Origin: Heracleum sosnowskyi | Taxonomy: Eukaryota > Streptophyta > Magnoliopsida > Apiales > Apiaceae | Direction of reading: 5' to 3' | Length of the DNA stretch: 64,000 nucleotides | Assembly (NCBI GenBank): GCA_030848705.1 | Contig: CM061243.1 | Location: forward strand, 113,422,674-113,486,673 | Part shown: positions 1-11,675 of the stretch, piece after piece | How positions within the stretch are numbered: the stretch's first letter is position 1 | Layout: every line of letters starts with the position of its first letter | The notes under the pieces: model-generated | Database searches by the model: none | What the model saw: only the letters and a program-made list of their open reading frames with translations | What the model was told of the DNA's origin: nothing | Made by a program: the position numbers and the translations under genes

Positions 1-144
1 AAGTTTCACAAAATCCAATGCACAACATTACTTTTCTACATGATTCAAGCCCTTTCTTCTGGTTTCAGTACATGAACATGTACAGATAATGGCATAAACA
101 GGTAAGACTAATGTCGGCGGAATATGTAGGAGGAAAAAACTAAC

Positions 145-3100
145 CTTTCTGAATGGTACATCACCTCCTAATTTACTTCCTAACATCACCATACGAGCAA
201 CCCAGAAAAAAAGTATGTCATGTCCGGTTTCAAGGACAGCAGTAGGATAAAATGCCTTAAGATCTTCTGTATCATCTGGCCACCCCAATACAGATAAAGG
301 GAAAAGACCCGAAGAAAACCAGGTATCTAAAACATCAGGGTCTTGAGATAACTGAAACTTTTTCCCAGAAAATAACTGTCTTGCCTGTACTTGAGCTTCT
401 TCTTCATTTCTGGCCACGACCCAGTGATCAGAGTATGCTCCAACTTCTTTCAGCTGATCTTCCTCCAGGGAAGCATACCATGCAGGAATACGATGACCCC
501 ACCAAAGCTGCCTTGAGATGCACCAATCACGAATGTTTTCAAGCCATCTGAGACATTTGAACCACGGAAGTTACTTTACTAAATCTATTAGCATCATAGA
601 TTAAAAAAGGGCTCTCTTAATAAATATCAAGTGTATAATAGCTCTTTACAAGCACAAGTAAATAACAGTTTCGACAATAAATACCAAGATGAGGGACTAT
701 CTCACTTTTTATTGTTGAAACTTTTATCTACTAGAATACGTAATCACAATTTTTACCAACAACATGAGATGGAGGAAGATGTCGATATACACATAAATGA
801 AACGAGTTACAAAATTCATGCCTAAGACCCAACAATGTATTAACAAAATTGTCTTCTGCAGAAAGTAGGGTCTAAGAAACTACCTTCTCCATTCTGCAGC
901 ATACTGACGTGGAATGATCTCTATTTTCCTTTCCTCTGACATGACAGCGTTCAAAGCTTCCTTAGCCATATCTTTGCAGTTGACATACCATTGCGGCTTT
1001 ATCAAGGGTTCTATAACATCATTTGTTCTTGAACAAATACCGAGACGCATCTCATTGTTCTTAGCACCTCTATAGAGTCCCTGGATGCAATGATGATAAA
1101 CAAAAATACACATTAAACAAATATATATCCTCGGTCAAACGGCCTAAACACTAAGCAACTTATCCATACTTAGCATAGTTTCAACGACCCCTTCAATACA
1201 ACAATTCACAATTAAGGATGAATGTGATTTGTTCCAGGTTATTACAATTCTGTGCAGGGATACTGTTAACATAATTAACATAGATGCTTGATCAATTTGA
1301 AAAGTTAATATGAAAGAAAACCAGATTATGCACACAGCACATAAAAGTGCAAGCTGCTGCCGTAAAATCCACTCGACTTCTATCAGTATGTTTACGTATA
1401 TTAAGGCCAAAGAAAAAGTTAATTTGTGTGATATTTATGTTTTGTTGCATAAATTTATTCAATATTCTTTATTTTTCTCTCATGCTTATTTTTCAGTTTT
1501 ATATTAACTCTACCTTTACTATCTTATATTATGATTTTGTAACTACTTCTCCAATGCTACTTTGATCACTAAGCAAAATTTGTGCTCCAGTACTTTATAT
1601 AAAAAAAGCATCCACTCAAACTAAAGTACTTGTTCCACACAGAAACATAAAATCAACATAAACACCTATATAAATCAACATAAACACCTATATAAATATA
1701 ATACCTTCTCTTGTAAAGCTTTAGTCAGTGCCTCACGAGCTTCAAAGCGTGGCATTCCAACAAAGGTTGAGCCACCATTGCTATTGATCATACCATCATC
1801 AGTAAAAATGTTGATGAACTCAAGATTATGTCGCTTCCCAACCTCAAAATCATTTGGATCATGTGCAGGAGTTATCTTGAAAAAAAAAAATTGGTGTGAT
1901 ATTTCTGATTATCAACAAGCATATATTGATTACAACACCACCTCCACAAAGTTAAAAACACCTTACCTTAACAGCGCCGGTTCCAAACTTTGGATCAACA
2001 AGTATGGCATCACATACTATAGGAAGTTTTCGGTCATTGAATGGATGAATGGCAAATTTCCCATGAAGATGCTTGTACCGTGGGTCTTCAGGATGTACAG
2101 CAATAGCAGTATCACCAAGCATTGTTTCAACTCTAGTAGTGGCCACTACAATCTCCCCAAGACCTCCTTCCAGAGGATAAGCAAATGATGTCAAAACACC
2201 AAACTCCACGAGTTTCTTATATCCAGGGACCTTTAACAAAGTGTGCTCTTTTATATCAAGGTACTCTACCTGTTACCACCAAAAAAATTGTAATGCATAA
2301 CTTTGCTTGGTAATCCTTGAGACACAAAATTGTCAAGCTGGAATACCTCAATATCAGATATAGCTGTTCGCAGGACACAATCCCAATTTACTAGTCGCAG
2401 ATCCCTGGAAACATTAAAGGGTCAATGTTGATAGAGTACTTCAAATTGATAGAGTTGGAGAGAAGACCAGAAAACTTTTACAGGATGGAGAACCAGGGAG
2501 GAAAAAATGATTAAGAAGGGGATGAAGAATTTGAGTATTTAAAATTAAGATGTTTAGAGATAATCATAGTTATTAAACTGTACGGGAAAAACTAGCTGAT
2601 TGAGAAAACTACTTAATGCTAAAATTCAACTTATAATTCAGCAAGTAATAAATGATTGGTTGACAAATGGAAGAAGTGGTTGGTGACTAGTAAGCTTGTT
2701 AAAGAGACAAGCCTAAATGTAGTTAACAAGAACTAGGTACATAATTTATCATTCTAAAGCATGGAAAAAAAAATTAAAAACTAACATAGCATCAATGAGA
2801 AAAGCAGTAAAATGAGATGATAATATTTTTTATACCTGTAAATAAGACCTTCCTCATGGAGCCTCACAAAAGCCTCTGTCACTGCCCTTGACCTTTTATC
2901 ATCCATTGTAAAGCACTGCCGGAAGAAGGAACATATCAACAAAGTAAAGAAAATTTGAGGCTTATCGAAATATATCCAATTCTGCATCAAATTATATTTC
3001 CAGGCTTACCTCACGAGACCAGTCAAGAGAAGCACCAAGGCGGCGTAATTGTTTCAAGATGGTGCCCCCATGCTCATTTTTCCAATTCCATACCTTCAAC

Positions 3101-6100
3101 CAAATTTAATATCTCCAAAAATTAGAAGATTTAAAAAGCTACACATATTAAATTGATGAAAGCACCGACAGAGGTAAACCACGTGTATGAGGCATTAAAC
3201 TCACTTCTAATACAAAGTTTTCCCTCCCCAAGTCATGTCGAGTTAATTGTTTTTCCCTCATGATCTTCTTTTCCACGACCACCTATCAATTTTGATTAAA
3301 ATAAAACATCAATACAAGAAAACATGGAACACTTATGGATCAATATAAGCTTGTGCACTGTCATTGGATGGCAACAATGATCATCTAGGCCAATCACAGT
3401 CTAACAGAATTTAGAGATTTACCAAAAATACCAACAGTACCAGTTTGGGTAGATTCAGCGAATTTACATCAAATTAGTACCTCACAGTAACAAGAGAGGT
3501 GCTCTCAGAAATAGGCACTTAACCAAAATAATCTAAAACAAACAAACAGGGCCTTCCACCAAAACTAGGCCATCCAAAATTATCATGTTTTAATTCCAGG
3601 TTACTTGTATTAATTGATTCCAAATTTTTACTTCTTACAAACTGACAATTATCAACTGAGAGCTTAAGGTGAAAAGAAACACCGCAATTTCATTTTACGT
3701 CACCATATGATCCACATCAGAAACATTGCCCTTCTAAATATAGGATGCAGAAACATGATTATCTATGCAACATAAAGGCATACCATCAAAAGACATACCC
3801 TAATTTGGTACAACCTACATATAATACAATATTACCCAGTTACAAAGAGCATCGTAAGTACAACCTGTGTTGCAATACCAGCATGATCCATCCCCGGCAC
3901 CCACAAGGTATTGTATCCTGACATTCTCCGCCAGCGTATAATTGTATCCTGCACCGAATCAAAACCGGTTTAAGTGGGAAATACAGATATACTGAGGTTT
4001 TGAAAATACAGAGCAAATGTGTTCACGCACCATCTCCCCTAAATCCCTAAAGTAAAACCTTATTTTTTAGGTGTATAGACTAATGTAGGAATGTGTACAC
4101 ATCATACATGTAACGACTCCCCCCCCCCCTCCCACCCATCCCACCCACATGCTCAAAAGTCAAATTTAGACTTAAAAAGTGCAGTGCTGGAACTTCATAA
4201 AAGTCCAAATTTGATAGGGGATTTGTTGGGGTGCAAAGTTTTGAACTTCAGACTTCCTGGTCATTTCAGCTTAGGTACCACATGGGACAACAATTTTCCC
4301 CAAAACCTGGGATTACTAGGGGCTATAACCCCACACTGGAATTCTAAATTTGTGGCTACTTATATTCAACTTATCTATATGGCAAGTCCTAGTACAGCTG
4401 GTAAGAAGAACTTTTTACACAGTGTTGATCCAGAGTCCAATTTTGCTAGCTAAAGTTTTTCCTGGACTTTCGGAATTTAAGAGCGATAATAGAATTAATA
4501 TCGAACCCATTCATGTCAAGTCTGAGCTAAGCTAGTAAGAAAAACTTGTGCATAGGATTAATCCAGCTCTGAATCTTTCTGAAGTTTTACTTTTCCCCTA
4601 AATTTCTTAGATTTAGCAACATGTTACTTCTTTTCCTATTAACCCTCTGCACCTAAAATGTATATATGACGAACTTATATATGAATTATGATTGTGGCAA
4701 GATATAACAGGATACCTGGATAGCAGCAGTGAGTGCATGGCCTATATGTAGGGCCCCGGTTACATTAGGAGGTGGTAGAACCTGCACTTCGCAAAAATTT
4801 CTAAATTAAATCGAACAATAAGCTCCAATTAACATGAAATGACATAAAGCCAGACAAAAAGACAAGTTAAACCCGTACACTTGCAAATTCATATTATAAA
4901 TTAAACAGGAAAAGGAAAAACAATGGCCATAATAACAGAAAAGCTCACAATCACAAAAGGAGGCTTTGTACTGCTAGAATCCGCCACAAAAAAGTTTGAT
5001 TTTTCCCACCATTGATACCACCTGGATCAGTTATGAAAACATACCTTAAGTGAATACCATGAACAATCATGATCTCAATAAGAAATGTTACTTACTACAA
5101 CAGGATACTCACGAATTCTCTACAGCAACAGGATTGTACTGCTTTGCCATTTGAGAAGAGAGTTGTTTCTTCTCACCGGAAGGAGTATGTGGGTCAACAT
5201 AGTCTGTGGCATTTTCTTCTGCTGCCTCCTTTTTTACATTTTTCTTTTTACTAGATTTAGAACTTTGAGCCTTGCACAAAATAAGAGAACATTTGTTAGG
5301 TACTAGAGATTTTATCAAAACAACGATGTTCTTAAGTTATATATTCAAGCATTAAAAATAAATATTAGCAGATCCGCATAAATAACATGAATAGGGAACA
5401 ATAACAATTACAGTAATAACCACAAACCTGATTTTTTGCTGCTTCGGCTTTTTGTGCGGCCTTTAGTTTCTTCTGTTCTTTTTCTTTAGCCTATCATACA
5501 GTATTAAAATCAATACTATGAATTGCTGGTCATATTGATAAGAGAACAAAAAAATAATTATACTAGAAACTCAATATATTTGGGACTAGGTAAAGATTAA
5601 GTGATCAACTATGACTACAAATAATTTAACGTGGCATCATTTGCAACAATTAAAAAATTTCTGGCACATAACCTCATATTTGCTTTTACATCAAAGAACC
5701 TACAGAATATTCTAGCTTAACTTCGAAAGAATCAATCAATTAACACATGTCATATGAGACAGGTGAAAATTGTACCTTCTCTTCTTTCCTTTTCTTCTTC
5801 TCAGGGTCTTCTACTACCGATACTGTTGGTTGCGTATCCTAAAAAGTTGAAGTACAGAAAAATTGTAAATGTTTACAATTCAGCAATGAAAACAATAATT
5901 GTAAATGTCATATCTACATATATAAAAACTGTCTCACGTTGAAAGATGAAATACTAGATAAGAATAGAGGGAGCCTAAATTGAAGTAGACATGAACGTTG
6001 ATATATGGCAAGTAAACCACTAGTCCATATCATTTCACAATGTGTCCCAGTATTATAACAGCTATAATAATAGCTCAGGTTATTGAAAAACCTGTTTTCT

Positions 6101-6840
6101 ACTTTAATACTTTACAATTTATCAGAATCAACCACTTACAATATTACTAATAGATAACAACGGAGGGAGTATAGATAACAGTCAACACTAAAAGCAATAC
6201 CTAAACATAGATATTTACATCGATAATGATAAACTATTAATACATAGAGTTTCAGAATGTGTTGGAATACAACTACAACAGTCAATCAGGTTATCTAAAA
6301 GAAACATGTTCTCTACTTTACACTTTATCATAATCAAACAATTAGCAAATTCTAATAGATAAAAGCGAGGAGTACAAATTCAATTGACACTAAAAGCTAT
6401 ACCTAAACCTTAATTTTTATCTCGATAACAACAAACTATAACACATATCGTCCTACTACAACTATAACAAATACTCAGTTTATCGAAAAAACCTGTTTTC
6501 TACCCAACAAATTAATCGCAATCAATCAATTAGCTATATAACTAACAGATGTGAGAATTTTACCGGTAAATCCTTCTTCTCGGGATCCGCCATTGCGGAC
6601 TGCGATGGTTTAATCTCCTACACAAAGTACAAACAAATTATTATAAAATAATCGCTATATACACACACATAAACCGTTTTATACATAGCAATTATGATAG
6701 TTCAAAGCTGTAATTGAGTAAGATTGAAATGACTGTACCTGAGAAAGCACAGACGAGGAGCGAAAAGTACGGCGCTGAAAATCTCGCCGAGAGAGGAGAG
6801 AAATGCAGAGATTGCGCAGGGAGAAGGCCGGTCTAGCTAT
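145..6840 (-). CDS. Valine--tRNA ligase (ValRS), 5' part of split gene
   Basis: Charges tRNA-Val with valine; class I aminoacyl-tRNA synthetase. Exons read from the minus strand with GT-AG borders and continuous phase: 6739-6840 (in-frame leader), 6564-6617, 5776-5838, 5428-5490, 5113-5270, 4949-5021, 4716-4781, 3865-3948, 3205-3282, 3010-3093, 2836-2915, 2347-2404, 1967-2269, 1705-1875, 884-1080, 145-547. From the first AUG (6593-6591) 637 residues are visible. They show a Lys/Glu-rich N-terminal extension (to ~100), the HIGH signature (GALHIGHALT, ~141-144), the CP1 editing domain with TTRVETMLGD (~323-332), and DVLDTWFSSGLFP with HDILFFWVARM near the end of the last exon. The KMSKS half and the anticodon domain lie beyond the left edge. 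Plant ValRS is about 1100 residues and is usually shared by cytosol and mitochondria. Product identity is secure; exon borders were set by eye. Confidence 0.95.
6050..6545 (-). repeat. Three imperfect ~200-bp tandem repeats in ValRS intron 2
   Basis: Three segments starting near 6076, 6288 and 6476 share CAGGTTAT...AAACCTGTTTTCTAC...AATTAGCAA...TAATAGAT in the same order. Period is roughly 190-210 bp. The last copy runs up to the splice donor of exon 2. A GGAGGGAGTA motif near 6163-6172 resembles a Stowaway MITE end. Confidence 0.6.
6739..6840 (-). other. ValRS leader exon: mitochondrial-presequence-like peptide without an AUG
   Basis: This 102-nt exon joins in phase 0 to the exon holding the first AUG. 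Read from an ATA at 6840-6838 it gives 34 residues rich in Arg, Ser and Leu and without acidic residues except one Asp (IARPAFSLRNLCISLLSRR...), which looks like an organelle-targeting peptide. The same frame meets TAA about 15 codons upstream with no ATG between. The context around ATA (GAAATAGCT) is what a good start site would look like with a single G>A change. A CTG at codon 8 is another near-cognate candidate. Targeting is inferred. Confidence 0.6.
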
Positions 6841-6884
6841 TTCGATTGGCGAGGATAACGATGGAGCCTGTGTGTACTCTTAAT

Positions 6885-6903
6885 AACTCTTATAAAACCC
6901 TAA
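6885..6903 (-). promoter_or_regulatory. Telo-box and TATA-like element upstream of ValRS
   Basis: AAACCCTAA (plus strand 6895-6903) is a telo-box, common in plant promoters of translation-machinery genes. It overlaps a minus-strand TTTTATAAG at about 6888-6896, some 50 bp upstream of the leader exon. Transcription start is not proven. Confidence 0.5.
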
Positions 6904-7087
6904 ATGCTTACTGCGGTGGTGTTTTAGACCTATGCTATATGTATTTACCCATGCGTGAAAGTTACGTTATACTGTAATCGGGTAAAATGTAATAAATAGG
7001 AAAATGTCCAAAATACTTAATTTTTTAAAATTATTTACAAAAATAAGTTCTAGTTACGCAAGTGAGTTTGAAATCAATATTATTATA

Positions 7088-7685
7088 TAGGCTTTTGTTC
7101 AACTAGAAACTAAAATTAAAATAGAAACTAAAAACTAATCTAAGCCCTTAGATTAATCTAATCTAATGGCCCTCTATTGCACCACACACAGTTAAAATAC
7201 ACCCTCACATACACAATCCCACCTAATTCCCTTCATTTTTAATTTGATTTTTCCCGTGAATCGGTGAACTTTTTTTGAAATCCGACTTCACTATATTTTT
7301 CTCCATCTTCCAACGATCAATATGCATACCATATGTGCTATATTACGGAGTACTAAAATTTTAGTGATTTATGTAATAATAAATAGTGATTTACGCAGAA
7401 ATCACTATTTATTCTTACGTGAATCACTAACATTTTAGTGATTCTCGTTGGCATAAATAGTGATTTATCGTCGAAATATATCAAATATGGTATGCAAATT
7501 AATTGTTGCGAGATAAAAAAAAATACAGTGAAGTCAGATTTCAAAAAAAGATAGCCAATTAACGGGAAAAATATAATTACGAATGGAGGGGATTAGGTGG
7601 GGTTGTATGTGAGAGGGTGTATTTAAATGTGTGTGGTGCAGTTTCTAGTTTTTAATTAGTGCAAGTTTCTAGTTGAATAGGACCA
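7088..7685. mobile_element. Fold-back MITE-like element with long inverted arms
   Basis: The left arm (about 7095-7340) and right arm (about 7480-7683) are inverted copies: GTTCAACTAGAAACT, ACCACACACA, TACACCCTC, CCCACCTAATTC and GCATACCATAT recur in reverse order. A smaller inverted core (AAATCACTATTTAT / ATAAATAGTGATTTA) lies between them. No coding capacity. I could not fix the target-site duplication, so the superfamily (Mutator-like is possible) is open. Confidence 0.65.
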
Positions 7686-7737
7686 TAAGAAGACGTGGTC
7701 GTGAGGTGGCGCTCTCAAATTATATATTATATTATAT

Positions 7738-8856
7738 ATCCTATATATAATTGGCATAAGAGAGTTTATGTGGTTTGGTCGTCAGGGCTAAATCAGTAAA
7801 TTACTAATTATTATTAAGAAAAAAGAAAAAAACAACATATATAGAAGTCAGGAGATAAAAAAGGAAACATGTTCAAATGTGTATTTTCCCTTTGTCAAAA
7901 ATGTGTTGTAAATTTATATAAAAGAATATTAAGATATTTGTTAGTATCCGAATATTATAGTAGTGTTAAAAAATATAAAATTGAATATTATAGACTAAAA
8001 ACTATATAACTTCTTAATTTTAATAATTTAAAAATTACAAAAACATAAAATTTCATCACTAATATACAATATAAATTAAGTAACAGTGTTATTAAATAAT
8101 AAGTTCAAGGTTTGATTCCTGACGAGTACAAACATTTTTAAAAATTAAAAATTAGTAGACAACTTATATTTATTTTAATATACGATTAAAAATAAACAAA
8201 AAATTGGAAAACTAAATACAATTTAAAAAATATATTTATATAAACAATTTATAAAGCTTCTCATGCATTGCACGGTATAAAGCTATATATAATTAGCCTA
8301 TGGAGGTTTAGATGATATGGTCGTCAAGGGCGTATTTGTCTTTTCATAAATATTATTAGTAATTATAATTTTTAAATTATATATAATTAGCCTAAGGGGT
8401 TTAGACATTTTGATCATCAATGAGAGTATTTCTCATTTTACAAATATTGTTGTAACCATAGTTTTCAATTACATGAAATAGAAATCCAAAATATTATTAA
8501 ATTGTAAACCGTATTGCAAAAATTGTGACTGGGATTGTAAATATTGTTTTGATTTTTTTATAAAAGAATCATAAATTAACTAAATATAATAAAGTTATTG
8601 ACTCTAAAACTACAAAAAAATAAAAAATCTAATAATTAGAAAATTAGAAAAAACAAGAAATTTCATGAAAAAAATACAAATAATAATTGAAATAATAAAA
8701 GTTAATGTTAATAAAATAAGTGTCATCCACTAAATATGATTTGCAAACATTACTCTACAATTTTTCAAAAAAAAAATAAAGTTAATTTAATTAAAATATA
8801 AAATTTATAAATAAAAATTATAAAGTATCCCGTGCATTGCACGGGTACAAAGCTAG
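7738..8856 (+). mobile_element. Cluster of short Helitron-like elements
   Basis: AT-rich non-coding DNA with three related left ends (near 7738, 8286 and 8378) that share TATATAATTAGCCTA and a GGTCGTCA-like or GATCATCA-like stretch. There are two right ends: a decayed one near 8263-8282 and a good one with stem CCCGTGC/GCACGGG (8829-8845), then CTAG (8853-8856) and host T. This is the usual Helitron 3' architecture. Exact left ends and nesting order are not resolved. Confidence 0.55.
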
Positions 8857-9282
8857 TCTCTACTAATGGAGGGAAAAAGTAGATCTTTACTAATGTAAGA
8901 AACTAAATATCACTAATGTAGGAAACTAAATATTCAATTATAATATTCTTGCATTCAAAATATCTAAATTAGAAAAAAAGTGTATTACCTTACATTATTT
9001 TGAACTTTCCTCTATTATTATCTAAATATTCTCATAATATTTTTTTAATGAAACTACTATTTTAACATACTGTTGTCCTAAACTTTCTTTTTTATGTAAT
9101 ATAATAGAAAATACATGAACATTTTGGTAAATAAGAAGTTAATAAATTAGATCGGTCTTGCATAAGAAATTAAGTAATCTATTATATATATAATAGAGCA
9201 ACTAGGGGTTTAGTGAGACAATTTAATCGATGTGAAATTACTAAATTACCCCCTCATATATTAAGATGACAAAAAAATTGTT

Positions 9283-9352
9283 TCTAATGGGAATTGAACC
9301 CTTGACCTCTTGATTAGAAGTGACATTCCTTACCACTATGCTAGACATCTAT
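9283..9352 (-). other. Degenerate tRNA-like segment inside Helitron
   Basis: On the minus strand TAGCATAGTGGTAAGG resembles an A box and GGTTCAATTCCC a B box, spaced as in a tRNA, with an intervening CTTCTAATCAAGAGG arm. The acceptor stem does not pair well, so this is not called as a functional tRNA. Confidence 0.5.
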
Positions 9353-9844
9353 TTTGATTGTATTATGAAACTCTTTTATAATATGTGCAAATACTCAATA
9401 TTTTATATTCTATTTTGGTCTCTTCTTGTAATCTACTTAGTAAGGTAGATAATTTATTTTCACAAATGCCTTAAAATCATATATCTGACCATGTTAGAGA
9501 AAAACTCGCGCAAAATAAATATACAAAATGTTATAAACTGTAATTTGATCCATAAAATATGAAACTCTTTATTAATATCCGCAAATACTCAATATGTTAT
9601 CCTCTATTTTGGTCTCTTCTTGTAATCTACTTGGAAATGTAGATAATTTATTTTCACAAGTGTCTCAAAATTATATTTCAGGGAAAAACTCACGCAAAAA
9701 TAGATATACAAATGTTATAAAATTGGATTTGATCCATTAAAAAAGAATTATATTAATATTTGTATAATGCATGTTTATTTGTATTAAGTACATAATGACC
9801 CATATTATATATACTGTTAGATTACAAATTATATATACTATCAG

Positions 9845-9845
<1 letters not shown>

Positions 9846-9901
<56 letters not shown>
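9846..9901. repeat. (TA)n microsatellite
   Basis: Uninterrupted TA dinucleotides, about 27 units, inside the Helitron. Confidence 0.95.
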
Positions 9902-9903
<2 letters not shown>

Positions 9904-10857
9904 CTAAATTACCCTTTCAATATTATATTGATGATATTAGATTACTAAATTACTCCTCCAAATTGTATATTGATGATAAAAAAATTTGTTTTTAATAGGA
10001 ATTGAACCATGACCTAGGTCATAGTGTGACAAATGTTGACATCTATAGCCAATATCAACTATTATATTCTGTTTTAATATTTATTTTAAAATTTAAAACG
10101 ATCAACATATTTACTCATTTTCAATTATATCCTTTTCTATAATAAGCGTAAAACGGATTTTTATTCATTATTTAACATTTATTACTGCTTCATTATAAGA
10201 TTTTAACAACTTATAATTATATACGCATTTTTGAAATTTTAGTTACTAATATAGATTAAAACTGTAGTTTTATTATGGTCCAATATATTATAAGTCTCGT
10301 CCTCAATAGATAAATTTTGTATGTTGATCATTTTCGAAAAATATACTATTAGTATATAAAGTATTGAACCCAAAAAATGCAAAGAGTTTTCTCTTTATAT
10401 ACTAATAAAAAAATTTGTGTTGGTGATTTTTACAAGGAAGTTGAAGTTGTCATCGTACAACTAAATCAAATATAAACTAATATCGCTTTGAATTTTTTGA
10501 ATATCTATGATAAAATATTAAATGTATTAAATGTTAAATTATTTGTGTCAAGTGTCAATTGTAAGGTGAAACGAGTAACTTATCATGAATGCTTCTTGAG
10601 AGGTATAAGTAATAGTTTTCTGAAATAAAGTATATCCACAACTGTACAATTATTGCATTCATCGTGTCTGCAGGGAGACTCTTCTTAAAATGGGCAAAGT
10701 GGTATGCATTCGTTTAAATGGTATATCCACACGTACTAATACAACTTATATTTCTACACTTTTACTCTATTATACACACCGATCAAATATTACAACATTC
10801 ACTTAACGACTACCCCATGAACTACAAACAAGTAAATGGAGTGCCAATGTTCCCCCA

Positions 10858-11038
10858 GTCGAGAGAGAAAGATCAAAATACAGATATAAAACAAAAGTTG
10901 AGAAGAAAAAAGTGGAGGAGACAGGGAAAAAGGAAAGAAAAGCCAAAGAGACAGTAAAAGAGGGATAAGAAGGATAAAAGAGGGGTCTCCAAAGAGTGAC
11001 GCCGAAAATAGAAGGCAACCAACACCGTAGGAGGACGC

Positions 11039-11082
<44 letters not shown>

Positions 11083-11675
11083 GGGGCAAATAACATAAAT
11101 AAATTAACCCCAAAAAAGCACAAATTCGACAATATCGATAAAGAACAATTTGTCACTGCCAGCTCAAACAACAACCCATGACAAATATTTACTTTATGAG
11201 CATACCAACCCCAAGTGCATTACATGCACAAAGCCTACAAATTTGGTTCAAGAATTCCATCAAACACATAATACACACTCTAAATAAACACAAACTAAAC
11301 ATTCAAAGAATGCATTTGAGTAAACAATTATGACGCACACTAAATAAACAAAGCATAACATGCATTTCAGTAAATGTGTTGTAATATATTACGTCTTACT
11401 GAGGATCATCACATAAGAGAGGGGTCTCTAGAGAGTGACACCGAAAATAGAAGGCAACCACCATTGGAGGGGGCATGAAAGGAGAGAGAGAACGATCAAA
11501 ATACAGATCCTAAACAAAAGTTGAGAAGAAAAAGTGGAGGAGACGGAGAGAAAGGAAATAAAAGCCAAAGTGACCGTAAAAGAGGGATAAAAATGATAAG
11601 TGGGGGGTCTCCATAGAGTGACGTCGAAAATAAAAGGCAGAGAGGGGGAGATTTCAGGATGGGGTGGAGAATGCA
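10858..11675. repeat. Direct duplication of a purine-rich segment, with (GA)n
   Basis: The block at about 10858-11038 recurs at about 11414-11660: AGATCAAAATACAGAT, ACAAAAGTTGAGAAG, GTAAAAGAGGGATAA, GGGGTCTCCA and GAGTGACGCCGAAAAT appear in both. A (GA)n run occupies about 11040-11074. Long frames on the opposite strand here are translations of this low-complexity DNA. Confidence 0.75.

Noticed and set aside
4091..4453. 120-codon frame in the ValRS region
   Set aside because: Lies in the intron between exons 3865-3948 and 4716-4781 on the opposite strand; Pro/His-rich start is a C-run translation.
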